64,000 bases of DNA from Fulverythrobacter ferritrahens (lineage in GTDB: Bacteria; Pseudomonadota; Alphaproteobacteria; Sphingomonadales; Sphingomonadaceae): the NCBI RefSeq assembly GCF_020539485.1, contig NZ_JACDXU010000002.1, forward strand, positions 558,001-622,000, written 5' to 3'. Under the pieces are notes generated by a model, which was given only the letters and a program-made list of their open reading frames with translations, was not told the DNA's origin and ran no database searches. The translations under genes were made by a program, and so were the position numbers. Below are positions 7,238 to 15,613 of the stretch, one piece after another. Position 1 is the stretch's first letter, and the number at the start of each line of letters is the position of its first letter.

Positions 7238-9019
7238 GTGGACAATAAGCGCAACATCATCCTGTTCGTGGTGCTCAGCGCCTTGATGCTGCTCGGCTGG
7301 GAGGCCTTTTCGCGCTGGTATTTCCCCCAGCCGCAGCGGCCCGCTGTCGAACAGAGCACGCAGGCATCCTCTTCCGCCGCGGAAGACGAAAAGCTGCGTC
7401 ATTCGCGCACCAATCGCGAAGGCGGTCTGCACAATGCCGCTGACATCGCGGCAGAACGCAAGGATCTCGCCACCGATCTGGCCGCGCCCGTCCGCGTGAA
7501 GATCGACGCGCCCAAGATTGCCGGTTCGATCAACCCGGTCGGTGCGCGGATCGACGATCTGACGCTCAACCGTTATCGCGTCGATCTGGACAAGAGCAGC
7601 GATCCCGTCCGCCTGTTCTCGCCCGCGGGCACGCCGGCCGAATATTTCAGCCAGTTCGGCTTCGTGCTGGATGGCGAGCTTGCCACTTCCGGGGATACGC
7701 CCTGGCAGACATCGGGCGGTCCGCTCGCGCCCGGCAAGCCGGTCACGCTCAGCTGGAACAACGGCAAGGGCCAGCAGCTCTCCATCAAGTTCTCGGTCGA
7801 CGATCATTACATGATCACCGCGGAACAGACCGTTTCCAACACTGGCGCAGCGCCCGTGGTGGTGCAGCCCTATGCGCTGATCAAGCGCACCAGCAAGACG
7901 GCCAGCGGCGATTCCTGGAACGTCCATTCCGGCCCGATCGGCGCTTTCGACGAAGCTGTGACCTATGGCCCGGATTATGACGATCTGGCCGAAAGCGGCA
8001 GCGACAGGCCCACGGGCCGGCCCGACTGGATGGGCTTTACCGATATTTACTGGCTTTCCGCGCTGGTCGCGCAGAACGGGCAGAAGGCCGATGCGCAGTT
8101 CCGCTCGCTGGGCGGGGAGCTGTTCCAGGCCGATCTCAACTATCAGCCCGTCACCGTGCCCGCGGGCAAGGCCTTCACCCGCACTACCCGCCTGTTCGCA
8201 GGCGCCAAGGAAAGCGACGTGCTGGGTGCCTATCAGGATGCCGGCATTCCCAATTTCAGCCGCGCGATCGACTGGGGCTGGTTCGAAATTCTCGAAAAGC
8301 CGATCCTCTGGCTCCTGAAGCACCTGTTCGCGCTGGTGGGCAATTTCGGCGTGGCGATCATGCTGCTTACCGTGGTGATCCGCGGGCTGATGTTCCCCAT
8401 CGCGCAGAAGCAGTTCGCTTCCATGGCGGCGATGCGCGCCATTCAGCCCAAGATGAAGGCGTTGCAGGAACGCTACAAGGACGACAAGCAGAAGCAGCAG
8501 CAGGAAGTGATGGCGCTCTACAAGGCAGAGGGCGTCAATCCGCTGGCGGGCTGTCTGCCGCTGCTGTTGCAGATCCCGATCTTCTTCGCGCTCTACAAGG
8601 TGCTGATCCTGTCGCTCGACATGCGCCACCAGCCCTTTGCCCTGTGGATCAAGGACCTTTCCGCGCCCGACCCCGTGCATTTCCTGAACCTGTTCGGCCT
8701 GCTCGATTTCACGCCGGAGGGCTTCCTGGCCATCGGGCCGCTGGCGCTGTTGCTGGGCTTCACCATGTATCTGCAGTTCAAGCTGAACCCGGCCCAGATG
8801 GACCCGGTGCAGCAGCAGATGTTCATGTTCATGCCGTGGATCATGATGTTCGTCATGGCCCCGTTCGCGACCGGTCTGCTGCTTTACTGGTGTACGTCCA
8901 ACCTGCTCACCATCGCGCAGCAGGCCTATCTCTACAGCCGTCATCCGCAGCTGAAGGCGCAGGCGGAGAAGGACAAGAGCGATCAGGAGCGGGCCAAGGC
9001 GCGCGACAAGAAGGGCTGA
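7238..9019 (+). CDS. yidC: Membrane protein insertase YidC
   Basis: 593 aa from a GTG start with ACTAGGA just upstream; MDNKRNIILFVVLSALMLL is the typical first transmembrane segment, which fixes the start. A large periplasmic domain (about 60-340) is followed by the conserved five-helix insertase core, with FGVAIMLLTVVIRGLMFPIA and the YKAEGVNPLAGCLPLLLQIP region. YidC inserts membrane proteins alone or with SecYEG. The 3' end is followed 12 bases later by engB. Confidence 0.96.
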   Translation: MDNKRNIILFVVLSALMLLGWEAFSRWYFPQPQRPAVEQSTQASSSAAEDEKLRHSRTNREGGLHNAADIAAERKDLATDLAAPVRVKIDAPKIAGSINPVGARIDDLTLNRYRVDLDKSSDPVRLFSPAGTPAEYFSQFGFVLDGELATSGDTPWQTSGGPLAPGKPVTLSWNNGKGQQLSIKFSVDDHYMITAEQTVSNTGAAPVVVQPYALIKRTSKTASGDSWNVHSGPIGAFDEAVTYGPDYDDLAESGSDRPTGRPDWMGFTDIYWLSALVAQNGQKADAQFRSLGGELFQADLNYQPVTVPAGKAFTRTTRLFAGAKESDVLGAYQDAGIPNFSRAIDWGWFEILEKPILWLLKHLFALVGNFGVAIMLLTVVIRGLMFPIAQKQFASMAAMRAIQPKMKALQERYKDDKQKQQQEVMALYKAEGVNPLAGCLPLLLQIPIFFALYKVLILSLDMRHQPFALWIKDLSAPDPVHFLNLFGLLDFTPEGFLAIGPLALLLGFTMYLQFKLNPAQMDPVQQQMFMFMPWIMMFVMAPFATGLLLYWCTSNLLTIAQQAYLYSRHPQLKAQAEKDKSDQERAKARDKKG

Positions 9020-9031
9020 GGGCCGCGCGCC

Positions 9032-9673
9032 ATGAGTGATGACATAGACGATCTGGCGGAACGCGCCGGCAAGCTCTTTTCCGGGCGGGTGGAGTTTCTC
9101 AAATCCGCCCCGGAACTCAAGTTCCTGCCCGACCCCAGCGCGCCGGAGATTGCTTTTTGCGGGCGCTCCAACGTGGGCAAAAGCTCGCTGCTGAATGCGC
9201 TGACGGGCCGCAAGGCGATTGCCCGCGCCTCGGTCACGCCGGGCCGCACGCAGGAACTGAACTTCTTCGAGGTCGGCGATCCCACCCAGTTCCGGCTGGT
9301 GGATATGCCCGGCTATGGCTTTGCCAAGGCGCCGCCCAGGGTGGTGGCGAAGTGGAAGATGCTGGTGCGTGACTATCTGCGCGGGCGGCAGGTGCTGAAG
9401 CGCACTCTGGTGCTGATCGATGCCCGCCACGGCCCCAAGCCGGTCGATGTCGAGATGATGACCATGCTGGATGAGGCCGCCGCCAGCTACCGTGTGGTGC
9501 TGACCAAGGCCGACAAGATCAAGGCCAGCGATCTGGCAGCAGCCCTTGCCGCCACGCAGGCCGAAGCGCGCAAACATCCTGCCGCCTTCCCCGTGGTGCA
9601 TGTCACCTCGGCGGAAAAGAAGATGGGCATCGATGAATTGCGCGCCGCCGTGCTGTCCGATGTCGAGCTGTAA
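9032..9673 (+). CDS. engB: Ribosome biogenesis GTPase YsxC/EngB
   Basis: 213 aa. GTPase needed for assembly of the large ribosomal subunit. G1 is GRSNVGKSS (44-52), G3 is DMPGYG and G4 is TKAD; the sequence RASVTPGRTQELNFF carries the switch I threonines. It lies 12 bases after yidC and 9 bases before the next gene, so it is part of the same transcription unit. Confidence 0.95.
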   Translation: MSDDIDDLAERAGKLFSGRVEFLKSAPELKFLPDPSAPEIAFCGRSNVGKSSLLNALTGRKAIARASVTPGRTQELNFFEVGDPTQFRLVDMPGYGFAKAPPRVVAKWKMLVRDYLRGRQVLKRTLVLIDARHGPKPVDVEMMTMLDEAAASYRVVLTKADKIKASDLAAALAATQAEARKHPAAFPVVHVTSAEKKMGIDELRAAVLSDVEL

Positions 9674-9682
9674 TCGCCAGCA

Positions 9683-10402
9683 ATGATCGCGCGCGAACTG
9701 ATCGACACGGCCCAGGTGCCGGGCGGCGAGGAATTGCGCCTGTTCCGCCATGGGCGCGACTTCATGATCGTGCTGGACCGCAATGAGCTGATGAGCACGC
9801 GCATGAGCGGTTCGGAGCAGGCGCTCGCCACGATGAGCTGCGAACGGATCGCCGGGCAGCGCGCGCCGCATCTGCTGATCGGCGGCTATGGCATGGGCTT
9901 CACCCTGCGCGCGGCGTTGGCGATGCTTGGCCCCGATGCCAAGCTGACCGTGGCCGAACTGGTGCCGCAGATCATCGAATGGGCGCGCGGGCCAATGGCG
10001 GAAGTGGCCGCCGGTTGCCTTGACGATCCGCGTGTGCGGCTGATCGAGGAAGATGTCGGGCTGGTGATCGCCAATGCGCGCGCCACTTACGATGCGATCC
10101 TGCTGGATGTCGATAATGGCCCGGACGGGCTGGTGCGGCAGGAGAATAACCGGATCTATTCGCGTCAGGGCCTGCTGGCCGCGCGGGAGGCCTTGCGCCC
10201 GGGCGGCGTGCTGGCGATCTGGTCCGCCGGGCCGGACCCGGCCTTCTCCGCCCGCCTGCACAAGGCGGGTTTCGATGTGGAAGAAGTGGCGGTGCGGGCG
10301 CGCAGCAACGGCAAGGGGGCCAAGCATGTGATCTGGTTCGCCCGTCAGGCCAAACGTGCAGGTTCGCCAATGGGCCCCGCAACCGGACAGGCAAGAGGAT
10401 AG
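9683..10402 (+). CDS. Spermidine synthase-like protein
   Basis: 239 aa. Rossmann-type class I methyltransferase fold of the polyamine synthase group. The cofactor loop is LLIGGYGMGFTLRAAL (about 65-80), followed by KLTVAELVPQIIEWARG and YDAILLDVDNGPDGL. True SpeE has a tetramerisation domain and a GGGDG loop. Here the loop is GGYGMG and the N-terminal strand region is short, so the substrate may not be putrescine. It follows engB by 9 bases. Confidence 0.8.
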   Translation: MIARELIDTAQVPGGEELRLFRHGRDFMIVLDRNELMSTRMSGSEQALATMSCERIAGQRAPHLLIGGYGMGFTLRAALAMLGPDAKLTVAELVPQIIEWARGPMAEVAAGCLDDPRVRLIEEDVGLVIANARATYDAILLDVDNGPDGLVRQENNRIYSRQGLLAAREALRPGGVLAIWSAGPDPAFSARLHKAGFDVEEVAVRARSNGKGAKHVIWFARQAKRAGSPMGPATGQARG

Positions 10403-10409
10403 AGCAGGC

Positions 10410-11027
10410 ATGAAACGCGCCGCACGGGCAATCGCACCCTTTTTCGCGCTGGCTGCGGGCCTGTTGCTGGCAGGTGCCTCTCCGGCGGCGGATCAGGGCG
10501 CGGCCTTCCGCGCTTCGCTGGCCGAAGCGCCGCTGGCGCCGGGGGTGAAGCCCAAGGCCTATGACGTTACCATCGTCCTCTATTTCGATTACCAATGCGC
10601 CTATTGCAAGAAACAGCACCTCTCGCTGATGGACCTGCTGCAGCGCGATCCCAGGGTGCGGGTGGTCTATCGCGACTGGCCGGTATTCGGCGCGGTTTCG
10701 CAGCGCGCCGCGCGGCTGGCCATCGCCTCGCAATTTCAGGGCCGCCATGCAGCTTTCCACGATGCGCTGATGCGCACGCAGGGCAAGCTCGATGAGGCCG
10801 CACTGAAAGCGGCCGCGCGCACCGCCAGGGTGGATTGGGAGCGGCTGCAGGCCGATCTCGCTGCCAATGGCGCGAAGATCGACGCGCTGATGCGCCAGAC
10901 GCGGAGCCAGGCCAGCCAGCTTCAGCTGGAAGGTACGCCCGGCATGGTGATCGGCAATTATATCGTTCCCGGCGCGATGAACATCACCGGCCTGATGGAC
11001 GTGCTGAAGCGCGTGCGTGCCGGCTGA
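10410..11027 (+). CDS. DsbA-family thiol:disulfide protein (exported)
   Basis: 205 aa from the ATG at 10410. A signal peptide covers about residues 1-27 (RAIAPFFALAAGLLLAG...A). The thioredoxin fold starts at VTIVLYFDYQCAYCKK, with the active-site pair C63-A-Y-C66, and the cis-proline loop is EGTPGMVIG. It probably oxidises or isomerises disulfides in the periplasm, in the manner of DsbA/BdbD. Genes for a DUF2946 protein and a copper-type TonB receptor follow, which makes a role in periplasmic copper or thiol handling conceivable. Confidence 0.88.
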   Translation: MKRAARAIAPFFALAAGLLLAGASPAADQGAAFRASLAEAPLAPGVKPKAYDVTIVLYFDYQCAYCKKQHLSLMDLLQRDPRVRVVYRDWPVFGAVSQRAARLAIASQFQGRHAAFHDALMRTQGKLDEAALKAAARTARVDWERLQADLAANGAKIDALMRQTRSQASQLQLEGTPGMVIGNYIVPGAMNITGLMDVLKRVRAG

Positions 11028-11076
11028 TTGGCCAAAATCAATTCCCTTCGCGGAAAATGGTATTAGAGGGGCAGCC

Positions 11077-11478
11077 ATGTCCGCTCTCCGGCTCTTCCTG
11101 ATGCGCCATCGCCGCCTGGCAGCTCTGCTGCTGGCGCTTGCGTTGTGCCTGAAGGCATTGGTGCCGATGGGCTATATGCTGGATGCCACGGGCGCCACGC
11201 TGACCATGCGCATCTGTGACGGGCAGACGGTGAAGACCGTGCAACTGGCTATTCCGGGCAAGAAAGCCGATGCCGATACCAGCCGCGCGCAGGAGGCCAG
11301 TCACTGCCCCTATACCGCGCTGGGCATGGGCGGGCTGCCGGGGGCCGATCCGCTGCTGCTGGCAGCGGCAATTGCCTTCATCCTGCTGCTGGGCTTCGCG
11401 CCGATGGTTTCGCCCGCGCTGCGCCCCATTCCCTTTGTCTCGCCGCCCCTGCGCGGCCCTCCTGCCCTCGCGCTCTGA
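11077..11478 (+). CDS. DUF2946-family membrane protein
   Basis: 133 aa from the ATG at 11077, which has AGAGGGGCAG in front; an upstream in-frame ATG at 11017 lacks family similarity. Features: a basic N-terminus and one helix (LAALLLALALCLKALVPMGY), a short loop with Cys in RICDGQ and in SHCPY, a second helix (PLLLAAAIAFILLLGFAPMV) and the proline-rich end PPLRGPPA. DUF2946 genes often sit beside TonB-dependent copper receptors, as here (113 bases upstream). The function is unknown; a link to copper traffic is inferred from context. Confidence 0.82.
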   Translation: MSALRLFLMRHRRLAALLLALALCLKALVPMGYMLDATGATLTMRICDGQTVKTVQLAIPGKKADADTSRAQEASHCPYTALGMGGLPGADPLLLAAAIAFILLLGFAPMVSPALRPIPFVSPPLRGPPALAL

Positions 11479-11590
11479 CTGGCGGGCCGGTTTCCGGCCT
11501 GCCTGCATGACGCTGCCTCTCCGCCGCCGGGCGGGGCGGGCCATTATGTCGGGCCGATCCCCATGAGGGGACAAACGGGACCAGAAGACC

Positions 11591-13810
11591 ATGACTATTC
11601 GCATTTCCGCCTATCGTGCCGCGCTTGCCGCCGGCTGCTGCCTCGCCACCCTTTCGCTCGCTGCCCCCTCCTTCGCTCAGGACGAGGCCGCACCTGATGA
11701 AGACACCGCGCTGGAAGCGGGCGGGGAAGGCACGGTGGTGATCACCGGGCCGGTTGCCGGCAGCGAGATGGGCCGCCGCTCCATCGCGCGCCGTCAGGCC
11801 TCCACCAGCGACACGGCGGCCATCCTCACGCGCATTCCCGGCGTCAGCGTGGCGACGGGTGGTGGCTTTTCCTCCATGCCCGCGATCCGGGGCCTTTCCG
11901 AACAGCGCCTGACGGTGCTGGTCGATGGGCAGGCGATCGACATGTCCTGCCCCAATGACATGAACTCGCCGCTTTCCTACACCGATCCGCAGAATGTGGC
12001 CTCGATCCAGGTGCTCACCGGCATCGCCCCGGTCAGCAAGGGCGGCGACAATATTGGCGGCGTGATCGCGGTGGATGCCGCTCCGCCGCAATTCGCCACG
12101 GGCGATGCGATGCTCATCACCGGGGAGGCTTCCACCTTCTACCGTTCCAATGGCGACGGTTTTGGCGGCGCATTGCGGCTGACGGCGGCCAGCCAGCACG
12201 TCAGCGCGACCTATACCGGCTCCTACACCCAGTCGGACCAGTATGATGGCGGTGGGGATGACGGGATGGTCCGCTCCAGCGAATATGCCAAGACCGACCA
12301 CGCGTTGGCGCTGGCGGTGCAGGGCGGCTCCAGCTTGTTCCAGCTGAAGGGCGGCTATCACTTCTCGCCCTACGAAGGCTTCGTGAACCAGTGGATGGAC
12401 ATGACCTCCAACAAGAGCTGGTTCCTCAACGGCAGCTATCGCGGCGTATTCAACTGGGGCAAGCTGGACCTTGCCGCAGCCTGGCGCGACACGGACCATG
12501 TGATGAACTTCCTGGAAGACAAGCTTCCGGGCTCCATGCCGATGAATACCGAGGTCCACAGCTTCGATGCCTCGGCCAAGGTGGAACTGCCCCTTTCGAT
12601 GCATGACACAGTGCGTCTGGGCGGCGAATATCATCACCAGTGGCTCAATGATTACTGGCCGCCGGTTGCCGGCAGCACGATGATGAGCCCCAACACCTAT
12701 GTGAACATCAATGCCGCCACGCGGGACCGGATCGGCGCCTATGCCGAATGGGAACGCCACTGGAGCGACCGCCTCTCCACCGTGGCGGGCCTGCGGTATG
12801 ACCGGGTGGAAATGGATGCGGGCGATGTACAGCCCTATAATCCGATGGACCCGATCCCTATGGGCGGAATGGGCGGCATGGGCATGACCAGCATGGCAAT
12901 GATGGGCATGGCCAATCCCGACGTCGGCGCGGCCAATGCCTTCAATGCCGCCGACCACCAGCGGGTCGACAATAATTGGTCGGGTTCCTTCGTGCTGACC
13001 TGGCAGGCATCGGACATGGTCGCGCTGGAACTGGGCTATGCCCACAAGGCGCGCTCTCCGAACATCTACGAGCGTTACAGCTGGGGTGTGGGCAGCATGG
13101 CCAGCCGGATGATCGGCTGGTATGGCGACGGCAACGGCTATATCGGCAATCTGGACCTGAAGCCGGAACGGGCCGACACTGTCAGCGCCGCGCTGGACCT
13201 TGGTGGCGGATCGCAGGGCTGGTCGCTGCGGATCGCGCCCTATTACACACATGTCCGCGATTATATCGACGCGCAGTTCGTGAAGGTTCTGCCGGACATG
13301 ATGGGCATGCCTTCGCCCTTCGTGCAGCTGAAATTCGCCAATCAGGAAGCCGAATTCTACGGCGTGGACCTGTCCGGCGGGATCGACCTGTGGCGCGGCC
13401 AAGGGCAGGACGGTACGCGCCTGAACGCCGCTGCATCATGGCTGCGGGGGGATAACCTCACCGATGGCGGGCCGGTCTATCGCCAGATGCCGTTCAATGC
13501 CCGCCTTGCGCTCGATCACCGGCAGGGCGCGCTGGAACTGGGCGCGGAGCTGCAATGGGTGGCGGAAAAGACCCGCGTTGACACCACGCGCAACGAGCCG
13601 GTTACCGGGGACTATGCGCTGGTGAACCTCAGCGCGGCCTATACGGTCGCCGGGGTTCGCCTGAGCCTTGAGGCCGAAAACCTGTTCGACCGGGCCTATG
13701 CCCTGCCGCTGGGCGGCATGTCGCTGGGCGATTATGGTGTCACGGGCGATCTGCGCCCGGTGCCCGGCCGTGGCCGCTCGATCAATGTGGGACTGAGCAC
13801 CCGCTTCTAA
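11591..13810 (+). CDS. TonB-dependent receptor, OprC-type copper receptor
   Basis: 739 aa outer-membrane protein: signal peptide (to about residue 29), plug domain (about 65-165, ending NIGGVIAVDA) and 22-strand barrel ending in GLSTRF. The OprC family binds copper through a CxxxM plus HxM site. Here C120-P-N-D-M124 and H303-V-M305 are present with spacing close to that of OprC. A methionine-rich loop (about residues 417-441, MGGMGGMGMTSMAMMGM) adds further possible soft-metal ligands. The DUF2946 gene upstream supports a copper assignment. No riboswitch was seen in the 112-base leader. Confidence 0.9.
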   Translation: MTIRISAYRAALAAGCCLATLSLAAPSFAQDEAAPDEDTALEAGGEGTVVITGPVAGSEMGRRSIARRQASTSDTAAILTRIPGVSVATGGGFSSMPAIRGLSEQRLTVLVDGQAIDMSCPNDMNSPLSYTDPQNVASIQVLTGIAPVSKGGDNIGGVIAVDAAPPQFATGDAMLITGEASTFYRSNGDGFGGALRLTAASQHVSATYTGSYTQSDQYDGGGDDGMVRSSEYAKTDHALALAVQGGSSLFQLKGGYHFSPYEGFVNQWMDMTSNKSWFLNGSYRGVFNWGKLDLAAAWRDTDHVMNFLEDKLPGSMPMNTEVHSFDASAKVELPLSMHDTVRLGGEYHHQWLNDYWPPVAGSTMMSPNTYVNINAATRDRIGAYAEWERHWSDRLSTVAGLRYDRVEMDAGDVQPYNPMDPIPMGGMGGMGMTSMAMMGMANPDVGAANAFNAADHQRVDNNWSGSFVLTWQASDMVALELGYAHKARSPNIYERYSWGVGSMASRMIGWYGDGNGYIGNLDLKPERADTVSAALDLGGGSQGWSLRIAPYYTHVRDYIDAQFVKVLPDMMGMPSPFVQLKFANQEAEFYGVDLSGGIDLWRGQGQDGTRLNAAASWLRGDNLTDGGPVYRQMPFNARLALDHRQGALELGAELQWVAEKTRVDTTRNEPVTGDYALVNLSAAYTVAGVRLSLEAENLFDRAYALPLGGMSLGDYGVTGDLRPVPGRGRSINVGLSTRF

Positions 13811-13823
13811 GCGTGAAACGACG

Positions 13824-13853
13824 CCGGCCGGCCCCCGCAAGGGAGCCGGCCGG
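13824..13853. terminator. Hairpin between convergent genes
   Basis: Perfect 9-base arms CCGGCCGGC / GCCGGCCGG with a 12-base loop. It lies between the receptor gene and the convergent Q/N-rich gene. On the minus strand a TTT follows a few bases later; on the plus strand there is no T-run. It probably serves as a two-way terminator. Confidence 0.55.
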
Positions 13854-13878
13854 AACGCCGCTTGGATCGCGTAAACTG

Positions 13879-14088
13879 TCAGCGGTTCTGCTGATTGCCC
13901 TGCTGGCGATCCTGTTGTTCGCCCTGCTGGCGGCGGTTGCCCTGTTCCTGTTCCTGCTGGCGGGAACGATTGGCGTCCTGTCCACCCTGCTGGTTGGTCT
14001 GATCGCCCTGCTGGCGATTGGCGCCGCCCTGCTGTTCGGCCTGACGGTTGCGATCCTGATTCTGGTTCTGGTTGGGCCGGTTTTCCAT
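13879..14088 (-). CDS. Low-complexity Q/N/R-rich small protein
   Basis: 69 aa. About one third of residues are Gln, with Asn, Arg and Gly making up most of the rest; it begins MENRPNQNQNQDRNRQAEQQ and continues with repeated QQG-x-Q units. A strong Shine-Dalgarno (GGAGAGGAG, 8 bases before the ATG) favours this strand over the hydrophobic frame on the other strand. No membrane segment or fold is seen and it is probably disordered. I recall similar short Q/G/N-rich proteins in sphingomonads but know no function. It is convergent with the receptor gene. Confidence 0.6.
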   Translation of the reverse strand: MENRPNQNQNQDRNRQAEQQGGANRQQGDQTNQQGGQDANRSRQQEQEQGNRRQQGEQQDRQQGNQQNR

Positions 14089-14416
14089 CGGTCTTACTCC
14101 TCTCCGCTACCCGGGATTGGGTATGTCCGGAAAATGGATACAGAGCTGCTGCGTTCCGCCCGATGCGCCGGAGTGCCGGGTGTGGAAGCCCGGTTGCGGC
14201 AGGTGTTTCCTGCCAGCGCCAAAGCGTGTTCCTACAGCCTTCCGATCCGGCATGGGCCGGTCGATGGAACGCCAGCCCTATATTTCCCGAAGCAGGCGAA
14301 AGGTCTCCTGGCGGGCTGGCGACCCTGGTTGGGACTGTAACTGGTGTAACATTGTTCAGCCTCGACAGCGGCAGGATGAATGCTTAGGGCATCCCGGCGA
14401 ACGAAAGGCGGGCCTT
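14089..14416. other. Gene-free stretch
   Basis: Upstream region of both the Q/N-rich gene (minus) and the GST gene (plus). No convincing ORF, RNA gene or repeat was recognised. It probably holds the two divergent promoters. Confidence 0.4.
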
Positions 14417-15088
14417 GTGAAGCTGATCATCGGCAACAAGAACTATTCGAGCTGGTCCCTGCGCGGCTGGCTGGCAGTCAAGCAATCCGGGCTCCATTTC
14501 GAGGAGCTTACCGTCAACATCAATGGCGAGGATTGGGAAGAGGCCAAGCGCGAGCAGGGCGATTTCGCACCCTCCGGCGGCAAGGTGCCGATCCTGTGGG
14601 ACGGTGACGTGGTGATCTGGGACAGCCTCGCCATCCTCGAATATCTAGCCGACCGTGTCGGGCGGGATCGCTTCTGGCCCCGGGACGATGCCGCGCGCGG
14701 CATGGCCCGCTCCATGGTGGCGGAAATGCATTCCTCCTACCTCCCCCTGCGCCGCGCCATGCCGATGAATGTCCGCCGCCGCTTTGAAGGCGTGCAGGTT
14801 ACGGATGAGGTGAAGGGCAATATCGTTCGCATCCTCACCCTCTGGGCAGAGGCGCGGGCGCGGTTCGGCGCGGGCGGGCCCTTCCTGTTCGGCACGTTCT
14901 GCGCTGCCGATATCTTCTATGCCCCCATCGTCAGCCGCTTCCTGACCTATGGCATCGGCGTGCCCGGCTTTGCCGAGGCCTATATGCAGGCCCTGTGGGA
15001 ACATGAATGGATGCAGGACTGGGTCAACGCGGCGGAGGACGAACAATGGGTGATCGCCCAGTGGGATGCGCCGCCCGTCAGCGCCTGA
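14417..15088 (+). CDS. Glutathione S-transferase family protein
   Basis: 223 aa from a GTG start; the family begins exactly here (KLIIGNKNYSSWSLRGWLAV), and the frame upstream is not family-like. The N-terminal thioredoxin-like domain contains the Ser-rich active-site turn (NYSSWS) and the cis-Pro motif GGKVPILWDGD with WDSLAILEYLAD. The all-alpha C-terminal domain covers about 90-215. It conjugates glutathione or acts as a glutathione-dependent peroxidase; the substrate is unknown. Confidence 0.9.
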   Translation: MKLIIGNKNYSSWSLRGWLAVKQSGLHFEELTVNINGEDWEEAKREQGDFAPSGGKVPILWDGDVVIWDSLAILEYLADRVGRDRFWPRDDAARGMARSMVAEMHSSYLPLRRAMPMNVRRRFEGVQVTDEVKGNIVRILTLWAEARARFGAGGPFLFGTFCAADIFYAPIVSRFLTYGIGVPGFAEAYMQALWEHEWMQDWVNAAEDEQWVIAQWDAPPVSA

Positions 15089-15092
15089 CGGG

Positions 15093-15557
15093 TCACTTGA
15101 TCCGGTCGGTGGGATAGGGCGTGCCGTCCCGGTGGAGATAGGCGCTTTCGGTGAATACCATGTCGATGTCGGAATAGGTGCCGCCCTTGCTCCGGTCCCC
15201 GGCGCTAACCACCACGAAGCTGCAATCTGCATCGCTTTCGTTGCGCAGATGATGGCCATTGGCGGTTCCCATCGCCCATGCCGCGACATCGCCTGCGCGC
15301 AGCACGGTGCGGGCATCGTCTTCCACCAGCACGGCTTCTCCGCCGAGCATCACCAGCAATTCATCCTCACCCTCGTGCCAGTGGCGCTGGGAAGACCATG
15401 CGCCCGGCTTCAGGACCACGTGGCTCGCCCCGAAGGCAGTCAGCCCGCCCGCCGGTGCCAGGCGCCGCCACCAGCGGCCCTCGACTTCCCGGTCGAAGGG
15501 TGCGGGATAGCCGGTGGCGTTGGATTGCGGGATGGCTTCGACGTCGAGCTTGGGCAT
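15093..15557 (-). CDS. Cupin-domain protein
   Basis: 154 aa from the ATG at 15557, which follows AAGGAGGAGC. Cupin motif 1 is clear: G-x5-RHWHEGEDELLVMLGG, with metal ligands from HxH and Glu; motif 2 follows around AWAMGTANGHHLRNES. A single-domain cupin can be an enzyme or a small-molecule binder; nothing here decides which. It is divergent from dapE, 56 bases apart, and its end is 4 bases from the GST stop. Confidence 0.85.
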   Translation of the reverse strand: MPKLDVEAIPQSNATGYPAPFDREVEGRWWRRLAPAGGLTAFGASHVVLKPGAWSSQRHWHEGEDELLVMLGGEAVLVEDDARTVLRAGDVAAWAMGTANGHHLRNESDADCSFVVVSAGDRSKGGTYSDIDMVFTESAYLHRDGTPYPTDRIK

Positions 15558-15613
15558 GGCGGGGCGCTCCTCCTTGTATCGCCCGCGCATAGCCCATATG
15601 CGCTTGTCCAGCC

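Noticed and set aside
7226-10411. A 1061-residue open frame on the minus strand opposite yidC, engB and the spermidine-synthase-like gene
   Set aside because: It overlaps three well-recognised genes, is rich in His/Gln/Arg as antisense frames of GC-rich genes are, and shows no domain.
11479-11590. Cobalamin riboswitch ahead of the TonB receptor
   Set aside because: The leader is only 112 bases, with no B12-box-like sequence; the receptor has copper rather than B12 features.
13813-14340. Hydrophobic plus-strand frame over the Q/N-rich gene
   Set aside because: It has no ribosome site and its Leu/Ala-rich run is the antisense of CAG/CAA codons; the minus strand has a strong Shine-Dalgarno.
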